The notes under the pieces were generated by a model. It had not been told where the DNA came from. It was given only the letters and a program-made list of their open reading frames with translations, and did not search any database. This document shows positions 34,524-40,782 of a stretch of DNA of 64,000 nucleotides, in pieces. Made by a program: the position numbers and the translations under genes. Location: assembly GCA_963825635.1 (NCBI GenBank), contig CAWGTU010000003.1, positions 744,001 through 808,000 of the forward strand. Direction: 5' to 3'. How positions within the stretch are numbered: the first letter of the stretch is position 1; each line of letters begins with the position of its first letter. This DNA is from JAOUEA01 sp963825635 (lineage in GTDB: Bacteria; Actinomycetota; UBA4738; HRBIN12).

Positions 34524-36215
34524 GTGACCCGTGAATCCGTCGCTCCCCGGTGGACCAAGGTCCTGGCGCTCGTGCTCGTCGCCGGCCTGCTCGTCACGCT
34601 GGTGGTGCAGCTCGCGTCCACCGAGCCGACCGCGCCCGCGGCGCCCGGTCCGAGCGTCGTCGAACGAGCCCTCGGCGGCAGCTCCTCGGCGTGCGACCTG
34701 CCTCCGCGGGAGCTGCTGCGGGTCTGGGAGGGCACGAAGGCGCCCGCGAGTGGCGAGATCCAGATCGTGGCCGCCGAGCCCGACTACGTGGGGGGCGGCC
34801 TCAGCCATGCCGGTCCATGGGACTACGTCCAGGAGGTGCCGATCTTCTTCTACGGACCGGGGCGCGTCCCTGCCCTCGGTCGCGTCGATGGCCGGGCGAC
34901 CCTCGCCGACATCGCGCCGACGAACGCCGAGATGCTCGGTTTCGACTTCGCGGCGCCCGACGGCCACGAGCTCACGCGAGCGCTGCTGCCCGCCGGCGAG
35001 CGCGCCGATCCGCCGAAGCTGCTCGTGACCCTCGTGTGGGACGGCGCCGGCCGCAACGTGCTCGACGAGTGGCCCGAGGACTGGCCCTTCCTCTCGAGCC
35101 TCATCGACCGGGGCGTCTGGTTCGACGACGCCGAGATCGGGTCGTCGCCGTCGAACACGCCGCCGATGCATGCCACGATCGGCACGGGGGCCTACCCGCG
35201 CCGGCACGGCGTGATCGACCTGTACCAGCAGATCGACGGGGAGATCGACAAGCCTCAGCAGGGCGGACCCGGCACCCTGTTGCTGCCCACGCTGGCGGAT
35301 CTCTACGACGTGGCCCACGGAAACGAGCCCCTCGTGGGTGTGATCGCCACCCTCGGCGCCCACACCGGCATGGTGGGCCACGGGTCCCAGTGGGACGGTG
35401 GCGACACCGACCTCGCGATCATGCGCGAGCAGGAAGACGCGAGCACCGGCGGCGACGAAGGTGACGCGTGGCAACTCACGACGGGCATGGCCCCCTACTT
35501 CCAGATGCCCGGCTACGTGAACGAGGTGCCCGGCCTCGAGCAGGATCTCCCGACCCTCGATCAGGAAGACGGGGTGGTCGATCAGGCATGGGGCGAGTAC
35601 CCGTTCGACGCGCTCGACGACGGATTCCAGACCCCGGCGCGCACGCCCTACCAGACCCGGATCGTCGAGGAGGTGATCCGCCGGGAAGGGTTCGGCGCGG
35701 ACGACGTGCCCGACCTGCTCTACGTCAACCTGAAAGCGGTCGACTCCGTGGGCCACATCTTCAGCGTCAACGGCGAGGAGATGGGCCAGACGCTCCGCTG
35801 GCAGGACGAAGCCCTCGAGGATCTCGTCGAGTTCCTCGACGCCGAGGTCGGCGAGGGCCAGTGGGCGATGGCGCTCACGGCCGACCACGGCCACCAGTAC
35901 GACCCGGCGATCTCCGGAGCGATGCCGATCGGCATCACGGCACTGACGGCGTTCATCGAGGACCGCTTCTCCGATCCCGCCGGACCCAGCGTCGTGCGGC
36001 GCGCGCGTCCCACCCAGATATGGATGGACGAGCAGACCCTCGCCGATGCCGGACACACGCTCGACGAGGTCGCGGCGGCACTCGCATCCGCCACGCGCGA
36101 GGAGTTGTCGGGTGGTGCCGAAGTCCCCGGCGACCCCGACGCGCGTGCCTTCTCGGCCGCCTTCCCGACGAGCGACCTCGATGGCCTCGGATGCCTGCCG
36201 CCCGATCGATCGTGA
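34524..36215 (+). CDS. Alkaline-phosphatase-superfamily protein, permuted motif order, paralogue 2
   Basis: A 563-residue membrane-anchored or secreted protein (hydrophobic segment about 12-31). Motifs in order: GGLSHAGPWDYVQEVPIFFY (His95) and TLADIAPTNAEMLGF, then LVWDGAG (Asp173), SPSNTPPMHATIGTGAYP (Thr212), VNLKAVDSVGHIF (Asp407/His411) and LTADHGHQ (Asp454/His455). All expected metal ligands and the Thr nucleophile are present, but the His-containing block normally found last is first, so the chain looks circularly permuted. The end (RPTQIWMDEQTLADAG) corresponds to the segment that normally precedes that block. It shares long identical runs with paralogue 1 (REGFGADDVPDLLYVN). It probably cleaves phosphate esters outside the cell. 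Confidence 0.86.
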   Translation: MTRESVAPRWTKVLALVLVAGLLVTLVVQLASTEPTAPAAPGPSVVERALGGSSSACDLPPRELLRVWEGTKAPASGEIQIVAAEPDYVGGGLSHAGPWDYVQEVPIFFYGPGRVPALGRVDGRATLADIAPTNAEMLGFDFAAPDGHELTRALLPAGERADPPKLLVTLVWDGAGRNVLDEWPEDWPFLSSLIDRGVWFDDAEIGSSPSNTPPMHATIGTGAYPRRHGVIDLYQQIDGEIDKPQQGGPGTLLLPTLADLYDVAHGNEPLVGVIATLGAHTGMVGHGSQWDGGDTDLAIMREQEDASTGGDEGDAWQLTTGMAPYFQMPGYVNEVPGLEQDLPTLDQEDGVVDQAWGEYPFDALDDGFQTPARTPYQTRIVEEVIRREGFGADDVPDLLYVNLKAVDSVGHIFSVNGEEMGQTLRWQDEALEDLVEFLDAEVGEGQWAMALTADHGHQYDPAISGAMPIGITALTAFIEDRFSDPAGPSVVRRARPTQIWMDEQTLADAGHTLDEVAAALASATREELSGGAEVPGDPDARAFSAAFPTSDLDGLGCLPPDRS

Positions 36216-36365
36216 CAGACGACCCGTCGGCACCGAGTGCTCGCGCCGCTCGCCCACGAACCTGAGGCTCCGAACGGCCGGAGCGACCCCCACGCAGAGG
36301 GACCCCCGGCCCCGCCCGCACCCCTCTCGCCGGGTGTACGCATAGGGGTGAGAAGGAGGTGCGTC

Positions 36366-37004
36366 ATGGTGGTCTCGACGACGAAGGTGCCCAAGGTGGA
36401 CTACCGACGCGAGCTCGGCGACCTCTACGACGCTCACGAGGATCCCTCGCTGGTCGACGTGCCGACGATCGACTACCTGATGGTCGATGGCCACGGTGAT
36501 CCGAACGGATCGAACGTGTTCACACAGGCGGTGGAGGCGCTCTGCGCGGTCGGGTACGCCCTGAAGTTCCGCGTCCGCAAGCTCCCCGATGGCATCGACT
36601 TCGCGGTCATGCCGCTCGAAGGACTCTGGTGGATCCCCAACGCCCGGGTCTGGGACTTCGACGACAAATCCGACTGGGATTGGACGCTGATGCTGGCCCA
36701 GCCCCCCATCGTCACGCCGGAGCTGGTGGTCGAGACGGTGGCCGCGGTGAGAGCCCGTCGGCAGATGGACTCCCTCGACCTCGTGCGATTCGAACCCTTC
36801 AGCGAGGGGGGCTGCGCGCAGGTGTTGCACAGCGGTCCTTTCTCGGCCGAGCGGCCGGCGCTCGAGCGCCTGTACGAGTTCGTCAAGCGTGAGGGGTGCA
36901 TGCCCGTTGGCAAGCACCACGAGATCTACCTGACCGATCCGCAGCGCACCGCCCCCGAGCGCATGCGCACGATCATCCGCCAGCCGGTCACCCCCAGGAC
37001 CTGA
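36366..37004 (+). CDS. GyrI-like small-molecule-binding domain protein
   Basis: A 212-residue protein resembling stand-alone GyrI-like/effector-binding proteins: VDVPTIDYLMVDGHGDPNGS, VEALCAVGYALKFRVRK, PLEGLWWIPNARVWDF, and the late pair CAQVLHSGPFSAERPALERLYEFV and GKHHEIYLTDPQRTAPERMRTIIRQPV. Such proteins bind small hydrophobic or cationic compounds, and some have been shown to hydrolyse cyclopropanoids; no ligand can be named here. The ATG at 36366 has an excellent Shine-Dalgarno (AAGGAGGT). The 150 bases upstream contain no gene. Confidence 0.85.
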   Translation: MVVSTTKVPKVDYRRELGDLYDAHEDPSLVDVPTIDYLMVDGHGDPNGSNVFTQAVEALCAVGYALKFRVRKLPDGIDFAVMPLEGLWWIPNARVWDFDDKSDWDWTLMLAQPPIVTPELVVETVAAVRARRQMDSLDLVRFEPFSEGGCAQVLHSGPFSAERPALERLYEFVKREGCMPVGKHHEIYLTDPQRTAPERMRTIIRQPVTPRT

Positions 37005-37064
37005 CGAACGACAACGGCAAGGGCCCCAAGCACGCCGTTCGGTGTGGGGGGTAGGCTCGTCGGC

Positions 37065-37325
37065 ATGGCGGTGGTGCTGCTGCGAGCCCCCCTGTCGCAA
37101 CGCGCGGGGAACACGTCGGATCACGACCTTCCCGGCTCGACCGTGGGCGAGGTCCTCCGCGAGTTGGAACGGCGGCACCCGCCGATCGTGGGCTGGATCC
37201 TCGACGAGCAGGGCCGGGTCCGCCCGCACGTGAACGTGTTCGTGAACGGGGAGCGCACGAGCGAGGGTTCGGCCGTCGGGCCGAGCGACGTCCTGCACGT
37301 GCTCCCGTCGATCTCGGGAGGGTGA
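37065..37325 (+). CDS. MoaD/ThiS-family ubiquitin-like sulfur carrier
   Basis: An 86-residue beta-grasp protein ending in Gly-Gly (LHVLPSISGG), with PGSTVGEVLRELERRHP and HVNVFVNGERTSEGSAVGPSD, as in MoaD/ThiS. The C-terminal Gly-Gly would be adenylated and thiocarboxylated by an E1-like enzyme, none of which is in the window. The ATG at 37065 is 7 bases after TAGGCT (37052-37057). It is followed after three bases by the BNR-repeat gene, which suggests a joint function other than molybdopterin synthesis. Confidence 0.85.
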   Translation: MAVVLLRAPLSQRAGNTSDHDLPGSTVGEVLRELERRHPPIVGWILDEQGRVRPHVNVFVNGERTSEGSAVGPSDVLHVLPSISGG

Positions 37326-37328
37326 TGC

Positions 37329-38399
37329 ATGACGGAGTTGTTGGTCGGCACCAAGAAGGGGTTGTTCGTGTTGCGGGGTGACCCGCAGGTGGGTGAGCCG
37401 TTCGAGATCGTCACCAGGGCGTTCCCCGGCGACGTGGTGGAGTTCGCGATGCGCGATCCGCGCACGGGACGGTACTTCGCGGCCCATACGTCGGGCTTCT
37501 ACGGTCCGCGCCTCATGTACACCGACGATCCGACCGGGGAGTGGACCCAAGCCGAGGGTCCCTCCTTCCCCGAAGGAGGCGACGCGAGCCTCGAGCGTAT
37601 CTGGATGATCGGGCCCGGCGAGGCCGACGGCCTGCTGTACGCGGGCGTGGCCCCCGCGGCGCTGTTCACGTCGACCGACGACGGCGAGTCGTGGTCGCTC
37701 AACGAGGCGCTCTGGAAGGAGCACCAGGCCGGTGATTGGCAGCCCGGCGCCGGAGGCCTCGCCCTGCACTCGATCTGTCCCTGGCCCGGCGATCCGCTGC
37801 GGCTGGCGGTGGGCGTGAGCGCGGCCGGCGTCTGGATCACCGACGACGGCGGGCAGACGTGGCGCACCGGGTTCGACGGGCTCGTGCCCGAGTACGTGCC
37901 CGAGGAAGCGCGGGAGGGAACGAGCGCGCTCTGCGTTCACAACATGCACCGGGCCCCGACGCGTCCCGAACGGCTCTTCATGCAGTTCCACGGGAACGTC
38001 TACCGCAGCGACGACGGGGGCTCGCGCTGGCGGGAGATCAAGGCAGGGCTCCCTAGCGGCTTCGGATTCCCGCTCGTGATCGACCCGGCCGATGCCGACA
38101 GTGCCTACGTGATCCCGCTGGTCGCCGACATCGACCGCGTGACCCCCGACGCCCGCGTGCGTGTGTTCGAGACGCGCGATGCGGGCTCGACGTGGAGCGC
38201 GCACGGCGACGGCCTGCCGTCGAACGAGGCGTACCTCACCGTGCTGCGCCAGGCGTTCGGCTCGACCGGTCAGGGACCGCAGATGCAGCTGTATTTCGGC
38301 GCGACGAGCGGCGACGTGTTCGGCTCCCCCGACGCCGGGTCGTCGTGGTTCCAGGTGCACGAGCGTCTGGCGCCGGTGACGAGCGTCCGCGTGGCCTGA
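37329..38399 (+). CDS. BNR/Asp-box beta-propeller protein (sialidase-like fold)
   Basis: A 356-residue protein built of BNR blades: LLVGTKKGLFVLRGD at the start, then Asp boxes STDDGESWSLNE, ITDDGGQTWRTGF, RSDDGGSRWREI, ETRDAGSTWSAHG and GSPDAGSSWFQVH. There is no signal peptide, so it is probably cytoplasmic, and no sialidase catalytic set was recognised. The HxxxxGNVY stretch (MQFHGNVYRSDDGG) and CVHNMHRAP are distinctive. It starts three bases after the MoaD-like gene with which it is presumably co-translated. The function is unknown. Confidence 0.82.
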   Translation: MTELLVGTKKGLFVLRGDPQVGEPFEIVTRAFPGDVVEFAMRDPRTGRYFAAHTSGFYGPRLMYTDDPTGEWTQAEGPSFPEGGDASLERIWMIGPGEADGLLYAGVAPAALFTSTDDGESWSLNEALWKEHQAGDWQPGAGGLALHSICPWPGDPLRLAVGVSAAGVWITDDGGQTWRTGFDGLVPEYVPEEAREGTSALCVHNMHRAPTRPERLFMQFHGNVYRSDDGGSRWREIKAGLPSGFGFPLVIDPADADSAYVIPLVADIDRVTPDARVRVFETRDAGSTWSAHGDGLPSNEAYLTVLRQAFGSTGQGPQMQLYFGATSGDVFGSPDAGSSWFQVHERLAPVTSVRVA

Positions 38400-38414
38400 A
38401 GGATCGGCGCTCGG

Positions 38415-38612
38415 TCAGTGCTCGCGAGGTTCGCGGCGTTCGATCCACTCGCACGGCCAGGCGATGAGCAAGGGCGAGCGGTCCCACACGACGTGCACGG
38501 CGCCGTCACCGACCCGTTGGATCACGCCCCGTTCCCCCGGAACCGGTGACTTGAGCACGGCTCCTTGAGGGCCGACGAAGGCCACGTGGTCGGCTGGCCG
38601 CATCGCTACCAT
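38415..38612 (-). CDS. Small SH3-like hypothetical protein
   Basis: A 65-residue acidic/neutral protein that reads like a small beta-barrel: DHVAFVGPQGAVLKSPVPGERGVIQRVGDGAVHVVWD, then PLLIAWPCEWIERREP. The alternating pattern (GVIQRVGDGAVHVVWD) recalls KOW/DUF1918-type domains. An ATG three codons in is an alternative start. It converges with the BNR gene and diverges from the next small gene. No function can be assigned. Confidence 0.55.
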   Translation of the reverse strand: MVAMRPADHVAFVGPQGAVLKSPVPGERGVIQRVGDGAVHVVWDRSPLLIAWPCEWIERREPREH

Positions 38613-38727
38613 GATTCGGGTATCGGCATCGACCGTCGGCCAGTTGAGCTATCAGCGTGTCCCCCGTTCGGCCGACACGCCCACACGGCTCCCAGCGATG
38701 TCAGACCCCCGAGCTATCGTTCGGGTC

Positions 38728-38982
38728 ATGGCACAGGTCATCTCGCTCGACGACTACCGCACCCGCCGCAAGGGGCCGCTCGCGATCGCGATCGAGCGAC
38801 TCGACAGAGCCGTGGCGCGCCTCGATCCGCTGGTGCACGACCGCCGAGGCCCGCTCTCGCCATCGGTCGAGCGGGAGCTCGCATTGATCGCTCGCGACGT
38901 GGGTGCCGCCCGCCCGCTGCAGGCGGCGATCCGGGCCGAGCGACTGGCCGATCTCCTGGAGCACCCCGCCGCGTCGGGCTGA
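38728..38982 (+). CDS. Small hypothetical protein, helical
   Basis: An 84-residue, mostly helical protein (AQVISLDDYRTRRKGPLA, IERLDRAVARLDPLV, SPSVERELALIARDVGAARPL). The opening VISLDDYR-type motif occurs at the start of many small actinobacterial proteins of unknown function. The ATG at 38728 is 7 bases after TATCGT (38715-38720). An in-frame ATG 30 bases upstream lacks a promoter fit. Confidence 0.62.
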   Translation: MAQVISLDDYRTRRKGPLAIAIERLDRAVARLDPLVHDRRGPLSPSVERELALIARDVGAARPLQAAIRAERLADLLEHPAASG

Positions 38983-39015
38983 CCCGACGTGTGCGAGCCC
39001 GAGGCCGGGCATAGA

Positions 39016-39134
39016 GCGAGGGGAGCAGGTATCAAGCGTCTCGTCTGCACGTGCTCGGGCGCCGGCGGCGTGGCCCCCGGGGCCTGAGCATGCCTCCCGC
39101 GGCATGACTCGCGCGTGGGTTCTGCTCCCCTCGC
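39016..39134. ncRNA. Candidate structured RNA in a convergent intergenic gap
   Basis: A perfect 13-base inverted repeat, GCGAGGGGAGCAG (39016-39028) and CTGCTCCCCTCGC (39122-39134), could close a 119-base element. Inside are TGCTCGGGC (39052-39060) pairing with GCCTGAGCA (39082-39090), and the hairpin CATGCC-TCCCGC-GGCATG (39089-39106). The element sits between two converging genes, so it may be a small RNA or a two-way terminator. It did not match the tRNA, tmRNA, SRP RNA or riboswitch signatures I know. Strand is undetermined. Confidence 0.35.
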
Positions 39135-39199
39135 GGGTACCTCTCGGCACCCGACTCGAACGTACACCTCGGCTCTGAACCGCGCAAACGCGAAGTCGG

Positions 39200-40000
39200 T
39201 CAACCCTCCGCTCGGTGCGTCCGGGACCGCAGCACGACCCAGACCAGCACCGCCGCGACCGCCGCCGCTCCGGCCGCTGCCGCGATCGACGGCTTCGGGG
39301 GCGGCACCGCCTGGGCGATGCGCGTGCGCAGCCGAACCGGTCGCCGGAAGTCGCGCACCTGCCACCCACGCTCCTCGGCCTCCCGTCGAAGGTCGCGATC
39401 GGGATTCACCGCGACCGGATGCCCCACGACCGAGAGCATCGGCAGGTCGGTGACCGAGTCGCTGTAGGCGTACGAGGCATCGAGGTCGATGCCGAGTCGT
39501 TCCGCGAGCCCCTCGATCGCCTCGGCCTTCTGCTCCCCGTAGGCGTAGAACGCCAGCTCACCCGTGTACCGGCCGTCCTCGTCGATCTCGGCACGCGTCG
39601 CGATCACGCCGCTGGCACCGAAGTGCTGACTCAGCGGGCGCACGACCTCCTCGGGCGAGCTCGAGACGATGTAGATGCGCCTGCCCTCGCTACGGTGCAG
39701 GGCCATGAGGTCGAGCGCCTCTTGGTACACGTACGGGTCGATCACGTCGAAGATCACCTCGCGTACCAGCGTCTCCACCTGATCCTGGTTCCAGCCCTTC
39801 GTGAGCGAGAGCATGCCCTCCTTGAGCCGCTCCATCTTGTCCTCGTCGGCTCCGACCAGCAGGTAGACGAGCTGGGCGTAGGCGCCCCGGAGCAGCTGGG
39901 ATCTCGACACCATGCCCGCCCGATAGAGGGGACGCGACAGGGCGAGCGACGACGATCGGGAGATGATCGTCTTGTCGAGGTCGAAGAACGCTGCTTCCAT
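39200..40000 (-). CDS. HAD-IB-family hydrolase (SerB-like) with C-terminal membrane anchor
   Basis: A 266-residue HAD phosphatase. Motif I is AFFDLDKTII near the start, motif II is in YIVSSSPEEVV, the Lys is in GEQKAEAIEGL, and motif III/IV is AYSDSVTDLPMLSVVG. HAD-IB relatives act on phosphoserine-like or lysophospholipid head-group substrates. The last 45 residues contain a hydrophobic span (IAAAAGAAAVAAVLVWVVL), so the protein is tethered to the membrane. I chose the ATG at 40000, 10 bases after TACGAT (40011-40016); the ATG at 40012 overlaps that hexamer and is the alternative. Confidence 0.82.
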   Translation of the reverse strand: MEAAFFDLDKTIISRSSSLALSRPLYRAGMVSRSQLLRGAYAQLVYLLVGADEDKMERLKEGMLSLTKGWNQDQVETLVREVIFDVIDPYVYQEALDLMALHRSEGRRIYIVSSSPEEVVRPLSQHFGASGVIATRAEIDEDGRYTGELAFYAYGEQKAEAIEGLAERLGIDLDASYAYSDSVTDLPMLSVVGHPVAVNPDRDLRREAEERGWQVRDFRRPVRLRTRIAQAVPPPKPSIAAAAGAAAVAAVLVWVVLRSRTHRAEG

Positions 40001-40056
40001 CGTGTTTCCCATCGTACGGTCGGTCGCCGACCTGGAGCCGTTCGACCGACGAACCC

Positions 40057-40602
40057 CTAGCGGCGGACCCTCCCGAGCGTCGCGCGATACGTGGTGAGCC
40101 ACGCGAGCTCGGCCTCGGCGAACGCTTCCTGCTGGCGGAGCAGGGCCGCGGAGACGGAGCGACCGGGGTCGCGCTCACCGGCGGTGCGGTCGAGCTCGGT
40201 GCGCACGGCGTCGAGCAGGTCGCGGACCGATCGTTCGCGGGCGTCGGCAGCTGCTCTGGCGAGGGAGGCCGGCACCACGTGCGCGAACCCGAGGGCCACG
40301 GCGGCCCGTGAGTCCATCGGCGCGAGCGCGGCGGCCATCTCGGTCACGCCGTCTGCGAGGCGTTCGCGTCCCTGCTTCGTGATGCGGAAGACGCGCCGGT
40401 CCGGCCCGTCCCTGCCCTCCTGCGCCTTGCCGACGATCGATCCGTCGCGTTCGAGCCGCTTGAGCACCTGGTAGGCGGACGCCCGGCTCAGCTCGGTCCA
40501 GAACCCCATGCTGCGAGATCGGAAGCGCTCGAGCAGGTCGTAGCCGTGCATCGGCCCTTCCGCCAGCAACCCCAGCACCACGACCTCCACCTTCGTCGCC
40601 AT
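40057..40602 (-). CDS. PadR-family transcriptional regulator
   Basis: A 181-residue regulator with the PadR winged-helix domain (VVVLGLLAEGPMHGYDLLERF, SRASAYQVLKRLERDGSIVGK, DRRVFRITKQGRERLADGV) and a helical C-terminal dimerisation part. PadR proteins usually repress stress or transport genes in response to small molecules. The start at 40602 has AGGAGCAGGGG upstream. A partly palindromic CTAGTCTGGATTGGATTAG (40614-40632) just upstream may be its own operator. Confidence 0.88.
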   Translation of the reverse strand: MATKVEVVVLGLLAEGPMHGYDLLERFRSRSMGFWTELSRASAYQVLKRLERDGSIVGKAQEGRDGPDRRVFRITKQGRERLADGVTEMAAALAPMDSRAAVALGFAHVVPASLARAAADARERSVRDLLDAVRTELDRTAGERDPGRSVSAALLRQQEAFAEAELAWLTTYRATLGRVRR

Positions 40603-40613
40603 CGCCCCTGCTC

Positions 40614-40632
40614 CTAGTCTGGATTGGATTAG
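40614..40632. promoter_or_regulatory. Imperfect palindrome, possible PadR operator
   Basis: CTAGTCTGGATTGGATTAG has half-sites CTAGTCT and GGATTAG that agree at five of seven positions and is AT-rich against its surroundings. It lies 12 bases before padR and 57 before the tRNA-Sec. Confidence 0.3.
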
Positions 40633-40676
40633 TTGTCAGTGTACCGCCTCCGTCGGGGACATCTGGCCAGGGCGGG

Positions 40677-40682
40677 TAGCCT
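40677..40682 (+). promoter_or_regulatory. -10 hexamer (TAGCCT) for tRNA-Sec
   Basis: TAGCCT ends 6 bases before the first base of the tRNA, so the transcript would begin at or within a base or two of the mature 5' end. The same hexamer and spacing occur before many start codons in this window. Confidence 0.55.
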
Positions 40683-40688
40683 TGTGCC

Positions 40689-40780
40689 GGAGGCGTCAGG
40701 GTTCCTGGTGGGCCCCGCGGTCTTCAAAACCGATGTGGGGGCGCAAGCTCCCAGGCGGGTTCGATTCCCGTCCGCCTCCG
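40689..40780 (+). tRNA. selC: Selenocysteine tRNA (anticodon TCA)
   Basis: The 92-base element folds as tRNA-Sec. The acceptor pairs GGAGGCG with CGCCTCC, the anticodon loop is CTTCAAA with TCA at 40724-40726, the long variable arm is TGGGGGC-GCAA-GCTCCCA, and the T arm is CGGG-TTCGATT-CCCG. The D-arm loop TCCTGGTGGG resembles the conserved tRNA-Sec form. The 8th acceptor pair looks mismatched (T-C). There is no encoded CCA; the discriminator is G. The protein-coding frame that runs through it is an accident. Its presence means the cell can insert selenocysteine at UGA; selA, selB and selD are not in this window. Confidence 0.93.
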
Positions 40781-40782
40781 CG

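Noticed and set aside
34356..38360. Minus-strand open frame of over 1,300 codons
   Set aside because: It lies antisense to four recognisable genes and has no domain I know; it is a shadow of their codon bias.
39016..39134. TPP or cobalamin riboswitch, 6S or SRP RNA
   Set aside because: The conserved cores of these families (for example CTGAGA with GAACCTG, or the SRP GGAA loop) are not present, and no suitable gene follows.
40633..40782. N-terminal extension of the GNAT/acyl-CoA synthetase reading through the tRNA
   Set aside because: These codons are the tRNA-Sec itself; the enzyme starts well at 40783.
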